A stretch of 64,000 bases of DNA from Bin87 sp965116785 (GCA_965116785.1 OZ220731.1:186001-250000), one strand, 5' to 3'. Shown: positions 36,061 through 43,933, counted from the first letter of the stretch. Translations and numbers: made by a program. The notes: generated by a model not told the origin, from the sequence alone.

Positions 36061-36906
36061 TCAGGCTGCGATATTCAGCGCGTGGCGGGCGTTTTCCAGC
36101 AACACCTTGGGAATGACATGGTCCCGCATCTGCAGGTTCTGGAAATCGGCCAACCAGTTGTCCGGCTGTATGAAGGGGTAGTCGGAACCGAACATCACCT
36201 TATCCTGCAGGCGGGTGTTGGTTTCGCGGATGAGCGTCTCGGGTATGAACCTGGGCATCCAGCCCGACAGGTCCAGGTAGACGTTGGATTTGTGCAGCGC
36301 AACGGCGATCTGCTCGTCGATCCAGGGCCAGGCGGGGTGCGCCATAATGATGGTCATGTTCGGGAAATCGGCGGCCACGTCGTCGAAGCACGGTATGGGT
36401 TGGCTGTACTTCAGCTTGAGACCGCTGCCGCCTGGAGTTCCGGAGCCGGCTCCGGCAAACCCGGAGTGGAACAGCACGGGAATGCCCAGACCGTCGGCCA
36501 CCTCATACAGCGGGTAAAACCGCGTGTCGTTTGGGAAAAAGGCCTGGTGGATGGGGTGCAGTTTCAACCCTTTCAGGCCCAACTCCTTTACCGACCGCTC
36601 CAGCTCGTAGCACGCCGCTTTGCCCATCCACGGGTCCACCGAAGCGAACCCCATGAACTGTTCCGGATGGGAGTTGACTATGCTGGCCACCCAGTCGTTG
36701 CTGTCCGGTTTCTCTCCGGTGTTGGTTGTGGTGTCTACCGAAAAGATCACCCCGAACAGGTCCAGCTCGCGGAACTTGTCGGCCATTTCCGCCGGATCAT
36801 TGGGTGGTGGCGGCGCACGGAAGTAGCGCAGCAACTCCGCCTCGATCTCGATCTCAGGCAGCCCCGGTTCACGGGGCACGTGGATGTGCATGTCGATGGC
36901 TTGCAT
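36061..36906 (-). CDS. Amidohydrolase family 2 (TIM-barrel decarboxylase/hydrolase)
   Basis: 281 residues. AIDMHIHVPREPG gives the H-x-H at residues 6-8; LKLHPIHQAFF, VLFHSG, MTIIMAHPAWPW and MFGSDYPFI supply the Lys/His/His/Asp pattern of the amidohydrolase 2 family (ACMSD-like decarboxylases and hydrolases). A metal-dependent decarboxylase or hydrolase acting on a carboxylic acid is expected; substrate open. Lies at the downstream end of the run AprA-like, DinB-fold, TfoX-N, amidohydrolase, and is 40 nt from the TfoX-N gene. Confidence 0.86.
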   Translation of the reverse strand: MQAIDMHIHVPREPGLPEIEIEAELLRYFRAPPPPNDPAEMADKFRELDLFGVIFSVDTTTNTGEKPDSNDWVASIVNSHPEQFMGFASVDPWMGKAACYELERSVKELGLKGLKLHPIHQAFFPNDTRFYPLYEVADGLGIPVLFHSGFAGAGSGTPGGSGLKLKYSQPIPCFDDVAADFPNMTIIMAHPAWPWIDEQIAVALHKSNVYLDLSGWMPRFIPETLIRETNTRLQDKVMFGSDYPFIQPDNWLADFQNLQMRDHVIPKVLLENARHALNIAA

Positions 36907-36946
36907 GTTTACGCTCCTGTGCTCCTCGAACCCGCATGGATGTCGG

Positions 36947-37276
36947 TCACTTCGCCGGCAGTGTGGCGGCGAATGCGGCCCCTCGCTCGACCCACTCGGT
37001 CAGGCTGTCCGGCGATTCCAGCCCCGTTGGTCCTACCAACAACCAGCCGCGCATCGGGCGCCCCGTGATGTCCATCACCCCGGCGTGGGGCAGCGTCAAT
37101 GCTTCGGCGTAGCCGTCTGGTCCCACTCGGACCATCAAACCCCTGTCGGTCACGCAGCAGGCCATGTTCCCAGCCAGCATGAAAGCCAACCCGCCGAACA
37201 TCTTGCGTTCGGCGATATCGGGGCGTTCTAAAAGGATTTCCTTGACCCGGGCCCCCAGCGATTCGTCGTAGGCCAT
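36947..37276 (-). CDS. TfoX N-terminal-domain protein
   Basis: 109 residues covering only the TfoX-N domain: DESLGARVKEILLERPDIAERKMFGGLAFMLAGNMACCV is the signature (E-R-K-M-F-G-G-x-x-F). In gamma-proteobacteria the full TfoX regulates competence, but stand-alone N-domains in other phyla have no demonstrated regulatory role. Spacing of 12 nt to the upstream DinB-fold gene implies one transcript. Confidence 0.85.
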   Translation of the reverse strand: MAYDESLGARVKEILLERPDIAERKMFGGLAFMLAGNMACCVTDRGLMVRVGPDGYAEALTLPHAGVMDITGRPMRGWLLVGPTGLESPDSLTEWVERGAAFAATLPAK

Positions 37277-37288
37277 CGCCGCTTCCGG

Positions 37289-37891
37289 TTACGGATGTCT
37301 ACCCATGTAGGCGATCATCCGGTCCTGCATGCTGGCGGATGCGGGCACGGCGACCTCGGGGCCGACGAAGCCGGCCTGCCTTCCCATGTCGGCAAAGCCG
37401 CCGGATACCAGCATATCGTAGGCGAAGTCCACCATCTCGCTGTCCAGGGTGGTGTCCTGTCCGGTGGCCCGGGCCAGATCCCAGCAGTGGACGAGTTGGT
37501 CCATGACGGTGCCCATCATAATGCGCGCCACGGGCATCTCGCCGAAAGGAGTGATTGCCGTCCGCTCCAGGGCGTCGGGGTCGGCCGCAAGTTCCAGTGC
37601 GCGATCAACTGCGGCGTGGTAGGCCCGGGTCAGAACGGCAACGTCCGTTTCGCTCCGATAACTGCTTTCGGCCTCGTTTGGTCGAATGTTGGGCACGTTG
37701 CCGGTAATGCAGCCGGCCGTGAATTCCAGCCCGCCGATGAGGTGATTGAACAAATCCACCACGCTCCACTCGGAGCACGGCGTCGCGTCCGCAGCCTGAG
37801 TTTGGGTCACGCCGCTCGCTACCTCTTTGGTGCGACGGGTAACCAGTTCCAGCTGGGCCACCGGGTCAGGCATTGGCGCCTCAGCAGTCAT
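37289..37891 (-). CDS. TIGR03086-type DinB-fold protein
   Basis: 200 residues. PCSEWSVVDLFNHLIGGLEF carries the first His of the DinB-like metal site and MDQLVHCWDLARATGQ the H-x-W-D-L-A-R-A-x-G segment that defines the TIGR03086 group of mycothiol-dependent-isomerase-like proteins. It lacks the SCP2-like domain present in the gene at 4559. ATG at 37891 lies 2 nt after the stop of the AprA-like gene, so the two are translationally coupled. Reaction unknown. Confidence 0.85.
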   Translation of the reverse strand: MTAEAPMPDPVAQLELVTRRTKEVASGVTQTQAADATPCSEWSVVDLFNHLIGGLEFTAGCITGNVPNIRPNEAESSYRSETDVAVLTRAYHAAVDRALELAADPDALERTAITPFGEMPVARIMMGTVMDQLVHCWDLARATGQDTTLDSEMVDFAYDMLVSGGFADMGRQAGFVGPEVAVPASASMQDRMIAYMGRHP

Positions 37892-37893
37892 AC

Positions 37894-39753
37894 CTAAAAC
37901 ACTTGAGGGCAGTCGCGCGTGAATACGCTCCACTCTCCCTTCTCGGCGTCGTAACGCGAGTTGACGAAGACTTTCCAGTTGCCCTGGTCCATCTCGGGGT
38001 AGTCGCTGCGGTAGTAGAAGCCCGGCCACCGGGTCTCCTTGCGATGCAGCATGTGGCGCAGGTGCGCCTCGCCGACCCAAGCACGGTGGATGAGCTCGTG
38101 GCAGCGCAGCAACTCGTGGCGGTTGCGGGCGCCCAGTTTCTCCAGGTCCTCTCGGAACATGCCGAGCAGTTCCAGCCCGCGCAGCATGGTGGCCTCGTTG
38201 GTCGTGAATCCGGCCGACACGCCAGCCACGTATTCGTCCATCAGCTTCTGGAGGCGGAACAGGCCCTGGCGCGGCAGCAGGTAGTTGGGATTCACTTCCG
38301 GATTCGAGGACGCGTACTGGTTCTCTTCGAAGGTGACCATCGGCGCCCAGGCCTTTCGCTTGAGCTCGTCGATCTGGCGGTCGTCGGTTTTGGGCTGGCT
38401 CGGGTTGTCCATGGCGTAGATTACGGCGGACTTGCCGGCCAGTCGGCCCTCGGTGAACGAACCGGAAGAGAACTTGTGCGGGCACGCGCCCACGCCGTCG
38501 CCGGCGGCGAACAAGCCCTGCACGGTGGTCATCTTGCTGTATCCCCAGTGGTATCCGTCCGGTGCCACATCCTCGGGTCCGCTGACCCACGCTCCCGACT
38601 CGCCGCTGTGACTGCCCATGATGTACGGCTCGGCGAGCACGACCTCAGACGGCCGTTCCTCCGGAGCGATGTTGTGCGCTGCCCAAAGAATGGCTTGAGA
38701 GATGGTCATGTCCAAGAAGTCTTCCCATGCCTCCGCGATAATTTCCCGCTTGCGTGCCTCGTCGCCGGCCGCCAGCGCGTCGATGGCCTCGGGGGTCTTG
38801 AGCTGGATCGGACCTTTGCCTGCCTGGATCTCCGTCCAGAGCAGGTGGTTCCGCAGCGGTGTAGGCGTGGGGAACGCGGAGCCATAGGGGTCGTATTTCG
38901 TGAGTTCGGGCAGACGGTTGATGAAATAATTCTCCCCGGCTGCGTTGGTCAGGTCGGCCCTGAACAGCTGCGACCACGCGCCCACCGGCCCGTAGGAGTC
39001 CTTGAAACGGCTGGGTACGAAGCGGTGCTCCATCTGGGTCATTTCTGCGCCCACAGGAATCACCAGCCCGTACACCGAACCCGTGTCAAAGATGGAGTAC
39101 CACGTGCGGCCCATACCCTCGCCGACGCTTCGGGGACGGAACAGGGCCGTGGCACCACCGGCTGCGCTGATGACCGAGCGGGCTTTGAAGATGTAGATCA
39201 CATCCTCCCGGACCCCGAACCCGACTGCGCCTGCGATGCGGTTCGAGTCATCAGCATCGGTGAACAGGTGGGAGATGAACACCCGTTCGTAGTGATTGTC
39301 GGGGCCGATCGCCTTCTTGGTGGCCTCAGACACGATGGGTTTGTAGGCCTCTCCGTGGATCATCACCTGCCAGCGCCCTTCGCGGACGTACTGTCCCTCG
39401 TCGTCGTACCAGAAGGGAAGGCCCCACTCCTCGAACATGTGCACGCTGCTGTCCACATGCCGGGCCACGTCGTACACCAAGTCCTCGCGCGAGATGCCCA
39501 TCATGTCGTTGCGGACGTACTCGACATAGTCTTCCGGCTGGTTCCAACCGTGCCGCATACCCATGTACATGTTGATCGCGGACAGCCCTTCTCCCACGGC
39601 TCCACTGCGGTCGGTCGCCGCTTTGTCCACCATCACGATACGGATGTCGTCCCCGCCCCAATAGCGCGCCTCAATGGCCGCGCCGCAACCGGACATGCCG
39701 CCGCCAATGATCAGGACGTCGCTTTCAACAATGCGGGTAGTTGGTTCAGCCAT
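37894..39753 (-). CDS. AprA-type flavoprotein (adenylylsulfate reductase alpha-subunit homologue) without AprB
   Basis: 619 residues, FAD-dependent fumarate-reductase fold. LIIGGGMSGCGAAIEA (about 14-29) binds FAD. Segments specific to AprA rather than SdhA/FrdA are present: DRSGAVGEGLSAINMY, VRNDMMGISREDLVYDVARHVD, FRPRSVGEGMGRTWY, MEHRFVPSRFKDSYGPVGAW (with the active-site Arg region), GSHSGESGAWVSGPEDV (active-site His) and a C-terminus with HRAWVGEAHLRHML and RWPGFYYRSDYP. AprA reduces APS or oxidises sulfite with the ferredoxin-like AprB; no aprB, sat or aprM gene is nearby. It may pair with a distant AprB or act on another substrate. GAGGAG precedes the ATG, and TGTTATACT lies 94 nt upstream. 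Confidence 0.82.
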   Translation of the reverse strand: MAEPTTRIVESDVLIIGGGMSGCGAAIEARYWGGDDIRIVMVDKAATDRSGAVGEGLSAINMYMGMRHGWNQPEDYVEYVRNDMMGISREDLVYDVARHVDSSVHMFEEWGLPFWYDDEGQYVREGRWQVMIHGEAYKPIVSEATKKAIGPDNHYERVFISHLFTDADDSNRIAGAVGFGVREDVIYIFKARSVISAAGGATALFRPRSVGEGMGRTWYSIFDTGSVYGLVIPVGAEMTQMEHRFVPSRFKDSYGPVGAWSQLFRADLTNAAGENYFINRLPELTKYDPYGSAFPTPTPLRNHLLWTEIQAGKGPIQLKTPEAIDALAAGDEARKREIIAEAWEDFLDMTISQAILWAAHNIAPEERPSEVVLAEPYIMGSHSGESGAWVSGPEDVAPDGYHWGYSKMTTVQGLFAAGDGVGACPHKFSSGSFTEGRLAGKSAVIYAMDNPSQPKTDDRQIDELKRKAWAPMVTFEENQYASSNPEVNPNYLLPRQGLFRLQKLMDEYVAGVSAGFTTNEATMLRGLELLGMFREDLEKLGARNRHELLRCHELIHRAWVGEAHLRHMLHRKETRWPGFYYRSDYPEMDQGNWKVFVNSRYDAEKGEWSVFTRDCPQVF

Positions 39754-39846
39754 TTTGAGATCGGTCTCCTCTTCGGTGATCTATGGACGTGCGCTATGGA
39801 CCGAGGCGGTGACAAACGTCAACACGGCCCGAAAGCGGCGACGGGC

Positions 39847-39855
39847 AGTATAACA
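39847..39855 (-). promoter_or_regulatory. Extended -10 element for the AprA-like operon
   Basis: The minus strand reads TGTTATACT, placing a promoter between the PaREP1-like gene and the AprA-like gene, so the AprA-like, DinB-fold, TfoX-N group probably starts its own transcript. Confidence 0.5.
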
Positions 39856-39957
39856 GACACCCGCAGAGCGGCGCGGGGGCCGCATGCTTGCAGTGACAGG
39901 AAGGTCTCACGGCAATGCACCGGACCGCAGGGGTCAGGCGGTAGTGGGCGACGGGAC

Positions 39958-40326
39958 TCAGTCCAGGCTTTCCAGCGTCGCGACGAACTCGCCGATAATC
40001 TCTTTCCCGTAGCGGATGCCATCGGCTGGCGGAGGCCACGCATAAAATCCCTGGTGATACGCCGACGCCATCATGTATTGGCCCCATAAATGCGACGGCG
40101 CGCCCTCGTCACGGATTAGACGCTGTATGGCCTCCTGTAGCAGCGAATGGGCATGGTGCTCCCATCCGCGACGTTCGGCGACCGCTTTGATCGCATGAGC
40201 AGCCGCGCCCCAAACCTTATTGCTGGCCTCTTCCAATTCGCCCCGAGCCAGCTCGTCGTCCACCAAGGCAAGAAAATGCCGGCTACGCTCCTGGTGATAG
40301 GCTATGGTATCCGCGCTGGTGGTCAT
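39958..40326 (-). CDS. PaREP1/HEPN-like helical protein (copy 2)
   Basis: 122 residues, all-helical. YHQERSRHFLALVDDELARGELEEASNKVWGAAAHAIKAVAERRGW matches the PaREP1/HEPN-like core and the paralogue at 30228. LRDEGAPSHLWGQYMMA-like helices follow and the C-terminus is acidic. ATG 40326 has GAGGG 8 nt upstream and begins 4 nt after the stop of the winged-helix-like gene at 40331, so the pair is translationally coupled, an arrangement typical of interacting partners such as toxin-antitoxin or enzyme-adaptor pairs. No catalytic R-x4-6-H is evident. Confidence 0.75.
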   Translation of the reverse strand: MTTSADTIAYHQERSRHFLALVDDELARGELEEASNKVWGAAAHAIKAVAERRGWEHHAHSLLQEAIQRLIRDEGAPSHLWGQYMMASAYHQGFYAWPPPADGIRYGKEIIGEFVATLESLD

Positions 40327-40330
40327 CCGT

Positions 40331-40792
40331 TTACCCTCGCGGCAGGTTGCCGCCAACCAGCCACCCGGCGTCCAGTTCAACACCGGGCTTGCAGATCTTG
40401 ATGAAGTCGCCAAGGTCGCCGATGTAGGGCGCTTCGCCTTGCCGACAAACCCGCATGTATTCGACTACCGAGGCAAGATTCACCGTTCCCGACCCATCTA
40501 CGAAAGGGGACGCTCCCACGTCGACAGCATCGGTCAGCTTCCACCGGCCTGGACCTGTATCCTGGTTTGTGAACCAATCGCGTTTCAGCACACCGTCAAC
40601 GTCAGGGGAACGGTCCCCCATCGCCAGTTCTACCGCTTGCCACAGCTGGGCCCGGCGGATTGGTTCCCCCCTGGTCACCAGCACGTCGCGGATGATCTTG
40701 CTGGCAAGTAACGTGATGTTGTCGTCGGCTTGGACTATGTAATCGGAAATTGCGGCGTCTCCGGCCGAATCTGAGGTGGTGGGCGTGGTCAT
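40331..40792 (-). CDS. Hypothetical protein with winged-helix-like segment, partner of PaREP1-like copy 2
   Basis: 153 residues. Residues about 20-80 (DNITLLASKIIRDVLVTRGEP, IRRAQLWQAVELAMG, VDGVLKRDWFTNQDTGPGRWKLTDA) have the helix-helix-helix-wing rhythm of HARE-HTH-type winged helices found near restriction enzymes and RNA polymerase delta; this is inference from pattern. The C-terminal 60 residues are unassigned. ATG 40792 has AGGAG 5 nt upstream; the frame continues upstream through the promoter box and is not used. First gene of a two-gene unit driven by TGCTATAAT at 40866. Confidence 0.62.
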   Translation of the reverse strand: MTTPTTSDSAGDAAISDYIVQADDNITLLASKIIRDVLVTRGEPIRRAQLWQAVELAMGDRSPDVDGVLKRDWFTNQDTGPGRWKLTDAVDVGASPFVDGSGTVNLASVVEYMRVCRQGEAPYIGDLGDFIKICKPGVELDAGWLVGGNLPRG

Positions 40793-40865
40793 CGGAACTC
40801 CTGGGTGAGATGTGCCACAGCCGTCTCGCGGACGGCTGTACCGAACATCACGTTTGTGGGCACCA

Positions 40866-40874
40866 ATTATAGCA
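40866..40874 (-). promoter_or_regulatory. Extended -10 element for the wHTH/PaREP1 pair
   Basis: The minus strand reads TGCTATAAT, 74 nt before the ATG at 40792, directly after a perfect 26-bp palindrome. Confidence 0.6.
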
Positions 40875-40879
40875 AGGGG

Positions 40880-40905
40880 CACCCGAGCCGGCGCCGGCTC
40901 GGGTG
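40880..40905 (-). terminator. Perfect 26-bp palindrome, probable terminator of the selenoprotein gene
   Basis: CACCCGAGCCGGC is followed immediately by its exact complement. It lies 105 nt past the stop of the thioredoxin-NHL gene and 6 nt before the next promoter box. There is no loop and no T-run; it could instead be an operator over the -35 region of the wHTH/PaREP1 promoter. Confidence 0.5.
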
Positions 40906-41010
40906 TCTTCAAAATCCATACGCGGCCTCGCGAGTGTACGCCGTCGTCGACGGTCTAGACCAGGTGGGGAATTGTACTTGTCCGGGCCGTCGGAAGGAAT
41001 CTGGGCGGCG

Positions 41011-42531
41011 TCACAATCCGCTGATTTCGAGCGTCCGCACCTCGTCAGCTTTGAAATCCGCCACGCGAATGGCATGGTTGTTGGTGTCGGCGATAAACAG
41101 CAGCGGATCCCGACCGTCGTCGAACGTGGCGAAGCTCAGTCCGCTCGGCTCGCTGAAAGTGGCCAGGCGGCCAGCCCCGTCGTGCAGGCCCATCGCTCCC
41201 GAACCCAACAACGTTTGAACGGACCGAGTCAGCGGCAGCACCTTCTTGATCTTGTGATTGTAGGTGTCGGCGAGGAACAGCTCGCCCTCATGCCATTCGA
41301 TGCCAATGGGGTGCTGTAGCCGGACGTGGTGTTCCACACCATCCCGGTCACCGAAGGCGAAGAGGTCGATACCGACCAGCGTCGCGACGCGACCCGTCAC
41401 CGGGTCGATGCCGGCGCTCCGCACGCTGCTGGTCTCCGAATCTGCGAAATACAGAATTGAGTCGTCCCCACGGTCTTTGCCCACGACGATGCCGCTGGGT
41501 TGTGCCAGGGTGGCTTGAGCCAGCGGGCCGTTGTCGATGTTTTCGCCGCCCGTGCCGGCATGGGGACACACCACGCCGTCAGCCAGCGACAGACGCCATA
41601 ATTGGTGCGTACCGGCCATGGCGATGTACAAAGTTCCCCCGTCGTGCGCCAGGTCCCACGGGCTGCTTAGGGCCACCTGCAGTCCGGGACCCTGGGCGCG
41701 CCGGTCGTGACCCTGCTCGCCGGTGCCGGCAATGGTGTCTACCGTGCGGTTGGAAAGGTCGACCCGGCGAATGGCGTGGTTCTCCGTGTCTGCCACGTAC
41801 AGCGTGTCGCCGAGGAGCTCCATGCCCTGGGGATGGTTGAATGCACAGGTGGCGTAATCTCCGTCGACAAAGTCCTCGTCGCCTGAGCCGATCACCCCCT
41901 TCACCCGTCCGTCCAGGTCTGTCATGACAATACGGTTGTGGTTGGTGTCGGCGATGAACAGCCGGTTGCCGGGACCGTCGGCGAGCACCTTGCCGGGAAA
42001 CGCGAGGGCTGACTGTTCCACCGTCTCCGGCACCAGACCAAGATTGCGGCGGTCGATCATGCCCTGGGCGTCAAACTCGGCGATCATCCGTCCCAACAAG
42101 TCGTCGAAAGCCTCGTAGGGCAGTTCGCCCTCGTGCTTCCCGATAACCCTCCCCTCGGGATCGACGAACATCAGCGTCGGCCACGCCCGGCACGCGTATT
42201 GTCGCCAAACCTCGAACTCCGCGTCGTTGACGATGGGATGCTTCAACTCGTACCGCTGCGCCGCCAGCAGCACGTTGTCGGCGTATTTCTCATTGGGGAA
42301 CTTGGCGGAGTGGACCCCGATGACCACGAGTTCGTCTGCGTACTTGTCTTCCATTTTCCGCAACTGCGGAAACACGTGCATGCAGTTCACTCAACAATAG
42401 GTCCAGAAGTCCAGAATGACGAGCTTGCCGCGCAGGTCCGCCATGCTCAGCGGCCGATCGGTGTTGATCCATTCGACGTTGGCGGGGAAATCCGGCGCGT
42501 TGACGGTACCAGCAAAGGACTGGGTGGCCAT
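41011..42531 (-). CDS. Predicted selenoprotein: thioredoxin-like plus NHL-repeat protein (NHLRC2 type), Sec at residue 47
   Basis: 506 residues when the TGA at 42391-42393 is read as selenocysteine. ATG 42531 has GGAGG 7 nt upstream. Residues 1-46 (MATQSFAGTVNAPDF, then LRGKLVILDFWTYC) flow directly into U47-V-N-C50-MHVFPQL, the position where NHLRC2 proteins read C-C-I-N-C, so the redox pair becomes U-x-x-C. The rest of the thioredoxin domain matches NHLRC2 closely (VIGVHSAKFPNEKY, HPIVND, WPTLMFV). Residues about 150-506 form a six-bladed NHL propeller (LFIADTNHNRIV, LYVADTENHAIRRV, LFLADTYNHKIKKV). A hairpin just after the TGA fits a bacterial SECIS. Predicted thiol/selenol oxidoreductase. 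Calling from GTG 42390 would lose the active site. Confidence 0.85.
42355..42372 (-). promoter_or_regulatory. Predicted bacterial SECIS hairpin
   Basis: On the minus strand TTTCCGC and GCGGAAA form a perfect 7-bp stem closing an AGTT loop. The stem begins 18 nt and the loop 25 nt after the TGA at 42391-42393, and the loop has G in its second position. Bacterial SECIS elements lie within the coding region just after UGA with a G among the first two loop bases, so geometry and loop agree. Confidence 0.75.
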
Positions 42532-42608
42532 AGCGAAGCCTCCGAATCGGTTGGTATGGCCATCCCCTCGAGCAAGCAGACGACCCGGTTTATCTTTGTC
42601 GTCTCTGG

Positions 42609-43133
42609 CTATCGCGGCGGCTGGGACTCAAACGCCAGGGTAGCGTACCGCATGAAGATTGCGCCCACCGGTTCGCCCAGCGGCGCGTTGGCCACCAGCA
42701 CGGCGATGACGTGCTCCTTGCCTGGCTCGCCCGGCTCTTCCAGCAGGACGCGTTTGGGCGTGTTGTTGCCCGTGACTGCGCCGATGTTCCGGTCGATCTT
42801 GCCGTCGATGAACACTTCGCCGTAGTTGTCCACGTTGGTTTCGAACCAGACCCGGCACGTGGTCACGTCCTGGCCTTTGACCGTTTCCGGCATCGTGAAC
42901 CGCAGCCGGTACCAGGCGAAGGTGAAGCCCACCGAATATCGCTTCTGGAAGTCCGCGCCGCTTTCCCAGCCGGAGTCGTCATAGTCGGGCAGGCGGGCGT
43001 TGCTGCCCAGCATTTCCGCCACCAGACCCTGGTTGGGCTCGCCCGGTTCCAGGCCCTGCGCAATCCGCCACCCATCGGACTTGAGGACTGCCAGGTCCTC
43101 TTTCTGTTCCAAATCAAGCGCTACTCGGGGCAT
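42609..43133 (-). CDS. Galactose-binding-like/beta-sandwich protein
   Basis: 174 residues. W-R-I-A-Q-G-L near the start, ARLPDYDDSGWESG, WYRLRFTMPETV, WFETNVDNYGEVFIDGKI and VIAVLVANAPLGEPVG follow the order seen in the N-terminal sugar-binding (jelly-roll) domain of GH2 beta-galactosidases and related galactose-binding-like domains. No catalytic domain is attached and no signal peptide is seen, so it is an isolated ligand-binding module. It lies 77 nt upstream of the thioredoxin-NHL selenoprotein gene on the same strand. Confidence 0.7.
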   Translation of the reverse strand: MPRVALDLEQKEDLAVLKSDGWRIAQGLEPGEPNQGLVAEMLGSNARLPDYDDSGWESGADFQKRYSVGFTFAWYRLRFTMPETVKGQDVTTCRVWFETNVDNYGEVFIDGKIDRNIGAVTGNNTPKRVLLEEPGEPGKEHVIAVLVANAPLGEPVGAIFMRYATLAFESQPPR

Positions 43134-43176
43134 TGGTAATCTCCTTATCTCGGTTTGGGTTTTGACCGTGGGGGCC

Positions 43177-43198
43177 GGGGCGAATAGTCATTCGCCCC
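43177..43198 (-). terminator. Hairpin after dienelactone hydrolase copy 1
   Basis: GGGGCGAAT and ATTCGCCCC form a perfect 9-bp stem with an AGTC loop, 9 nt past the stop at 43208. No T-run, so a stem-type terminator or attenuator ahead of the 42609 gene. Confidence 0.55.
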
Positions 43199-43207
43199 GC
43201 ATTGCAA

Positions 43208-43933
43208 TCAGGACTTCAAATGTTGCCCAAAGAACTCCAGCGTGCGCGGCCAGGAGCGGTCTGCGGCTTCCTTCTGATACCGGGGACCGGTGAAGTCCAT
43301 GAACGCGTGGTCCGCGTCCCGGTACACGTAGAACTGGTGCTCCTTGCCCAGGCGGTTCAACTCCTCGTCGAACCTGCGCATGTCGTCCTGGGATGGATTT
43401 TCGTCAACCTCACCGAAGTGGAATAGCATCGGACAGTTGATGTTGGATGCCAGTTCGAAGGGCGGGGTTTCCCCTGCTCCCCACGTCACCAACAGGTTGC
43501 CGCCGTAGTACGGGGCGACGGCGCTGAAGTGAGGGTTGCTGACCGCGGCCAACCAGGCCACGCGCCCGCCCATGCAGAAGCCGGTCACGCCGATCCGGTC
43601 GGTGATGGCATCGTGGTTGCGGAGCCAATCCACCGTGGCATTGATGTCCGCGACGATGTCAGGATCGCTGAGGACGTCCCAAGGCCGGGGGCGCGGGTCG
43701 GCGTTCATCACCTCGTCCGAGTTGCGGTGGTACAGGTTGGGAGCGACGGCGGCGAAGCCTTCGCCCGCCAGTCGGTCGCAGATGGTCTGGATGAACTCGT
43801 CAACCCCGCCGCCATGCTGCGCCACCACCACCGCCGGATACGGGGCGGAGAAGCCGGCGCTGCTGCTGGGCACGCTGGCGTACATATCCATTTCGCTGCC
43901 GTCAACGGTAAGTTTTTCCCAGAAACTGGCCAT
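43208..43933 (-). CDS. Dienelactone hydrolase family protein (copy 1)
   Basis: 241-residue alpha/beta hydrolase. The nucleophile elbow IGVTGFCMGGRVAW gives the catalytic Cys typical of dienelactone hydrolase; FGEVDENPSQDDM holds the Asp and DADHAFMDFTG the His. Substrates of the family are dienelactones from chloroaromatic breakdown and related esters; here unproven. It is clearly a tandem duplicate of the gene at 44066 (near-identical N-terminus MASFWEKLTVDG vs MASFWEKITVDG, and the same triad motifs). Confidence 0.9.
   Translation of the reverse strand: MASFWEKLTVDGSEMDMYASVPSSSAGFSAPYPAVVVAQHGGGVDEFIQTICDRLAGEGFAAVAPNLYHRNSDEVMNADPRPRPWDVLSDPDIVADINATVDWLRNHDAITDRIGVTGFCMGGRVAWLAAVSNPHFSAVAPYYGGNLLVTWGAGETPPFELASNINCPMLFHFGEVDENPSQDDMRRFDEELNRLGKEHQFYVYRDADHAFMDFTGPRYQKEAADRSWPRTLEFFGQHLKS

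Noticed and set aside
42388..42390. GTG as the start of the thioredoxin-NHL gene, giving a shorter protein beginning at V-N-C-M-H-V
   Set aside because: It would remove half of the thioredoxin domain and the first redox residue. The 46 codons upstream encode the matching domain start and carry a strong ribosome binding site.
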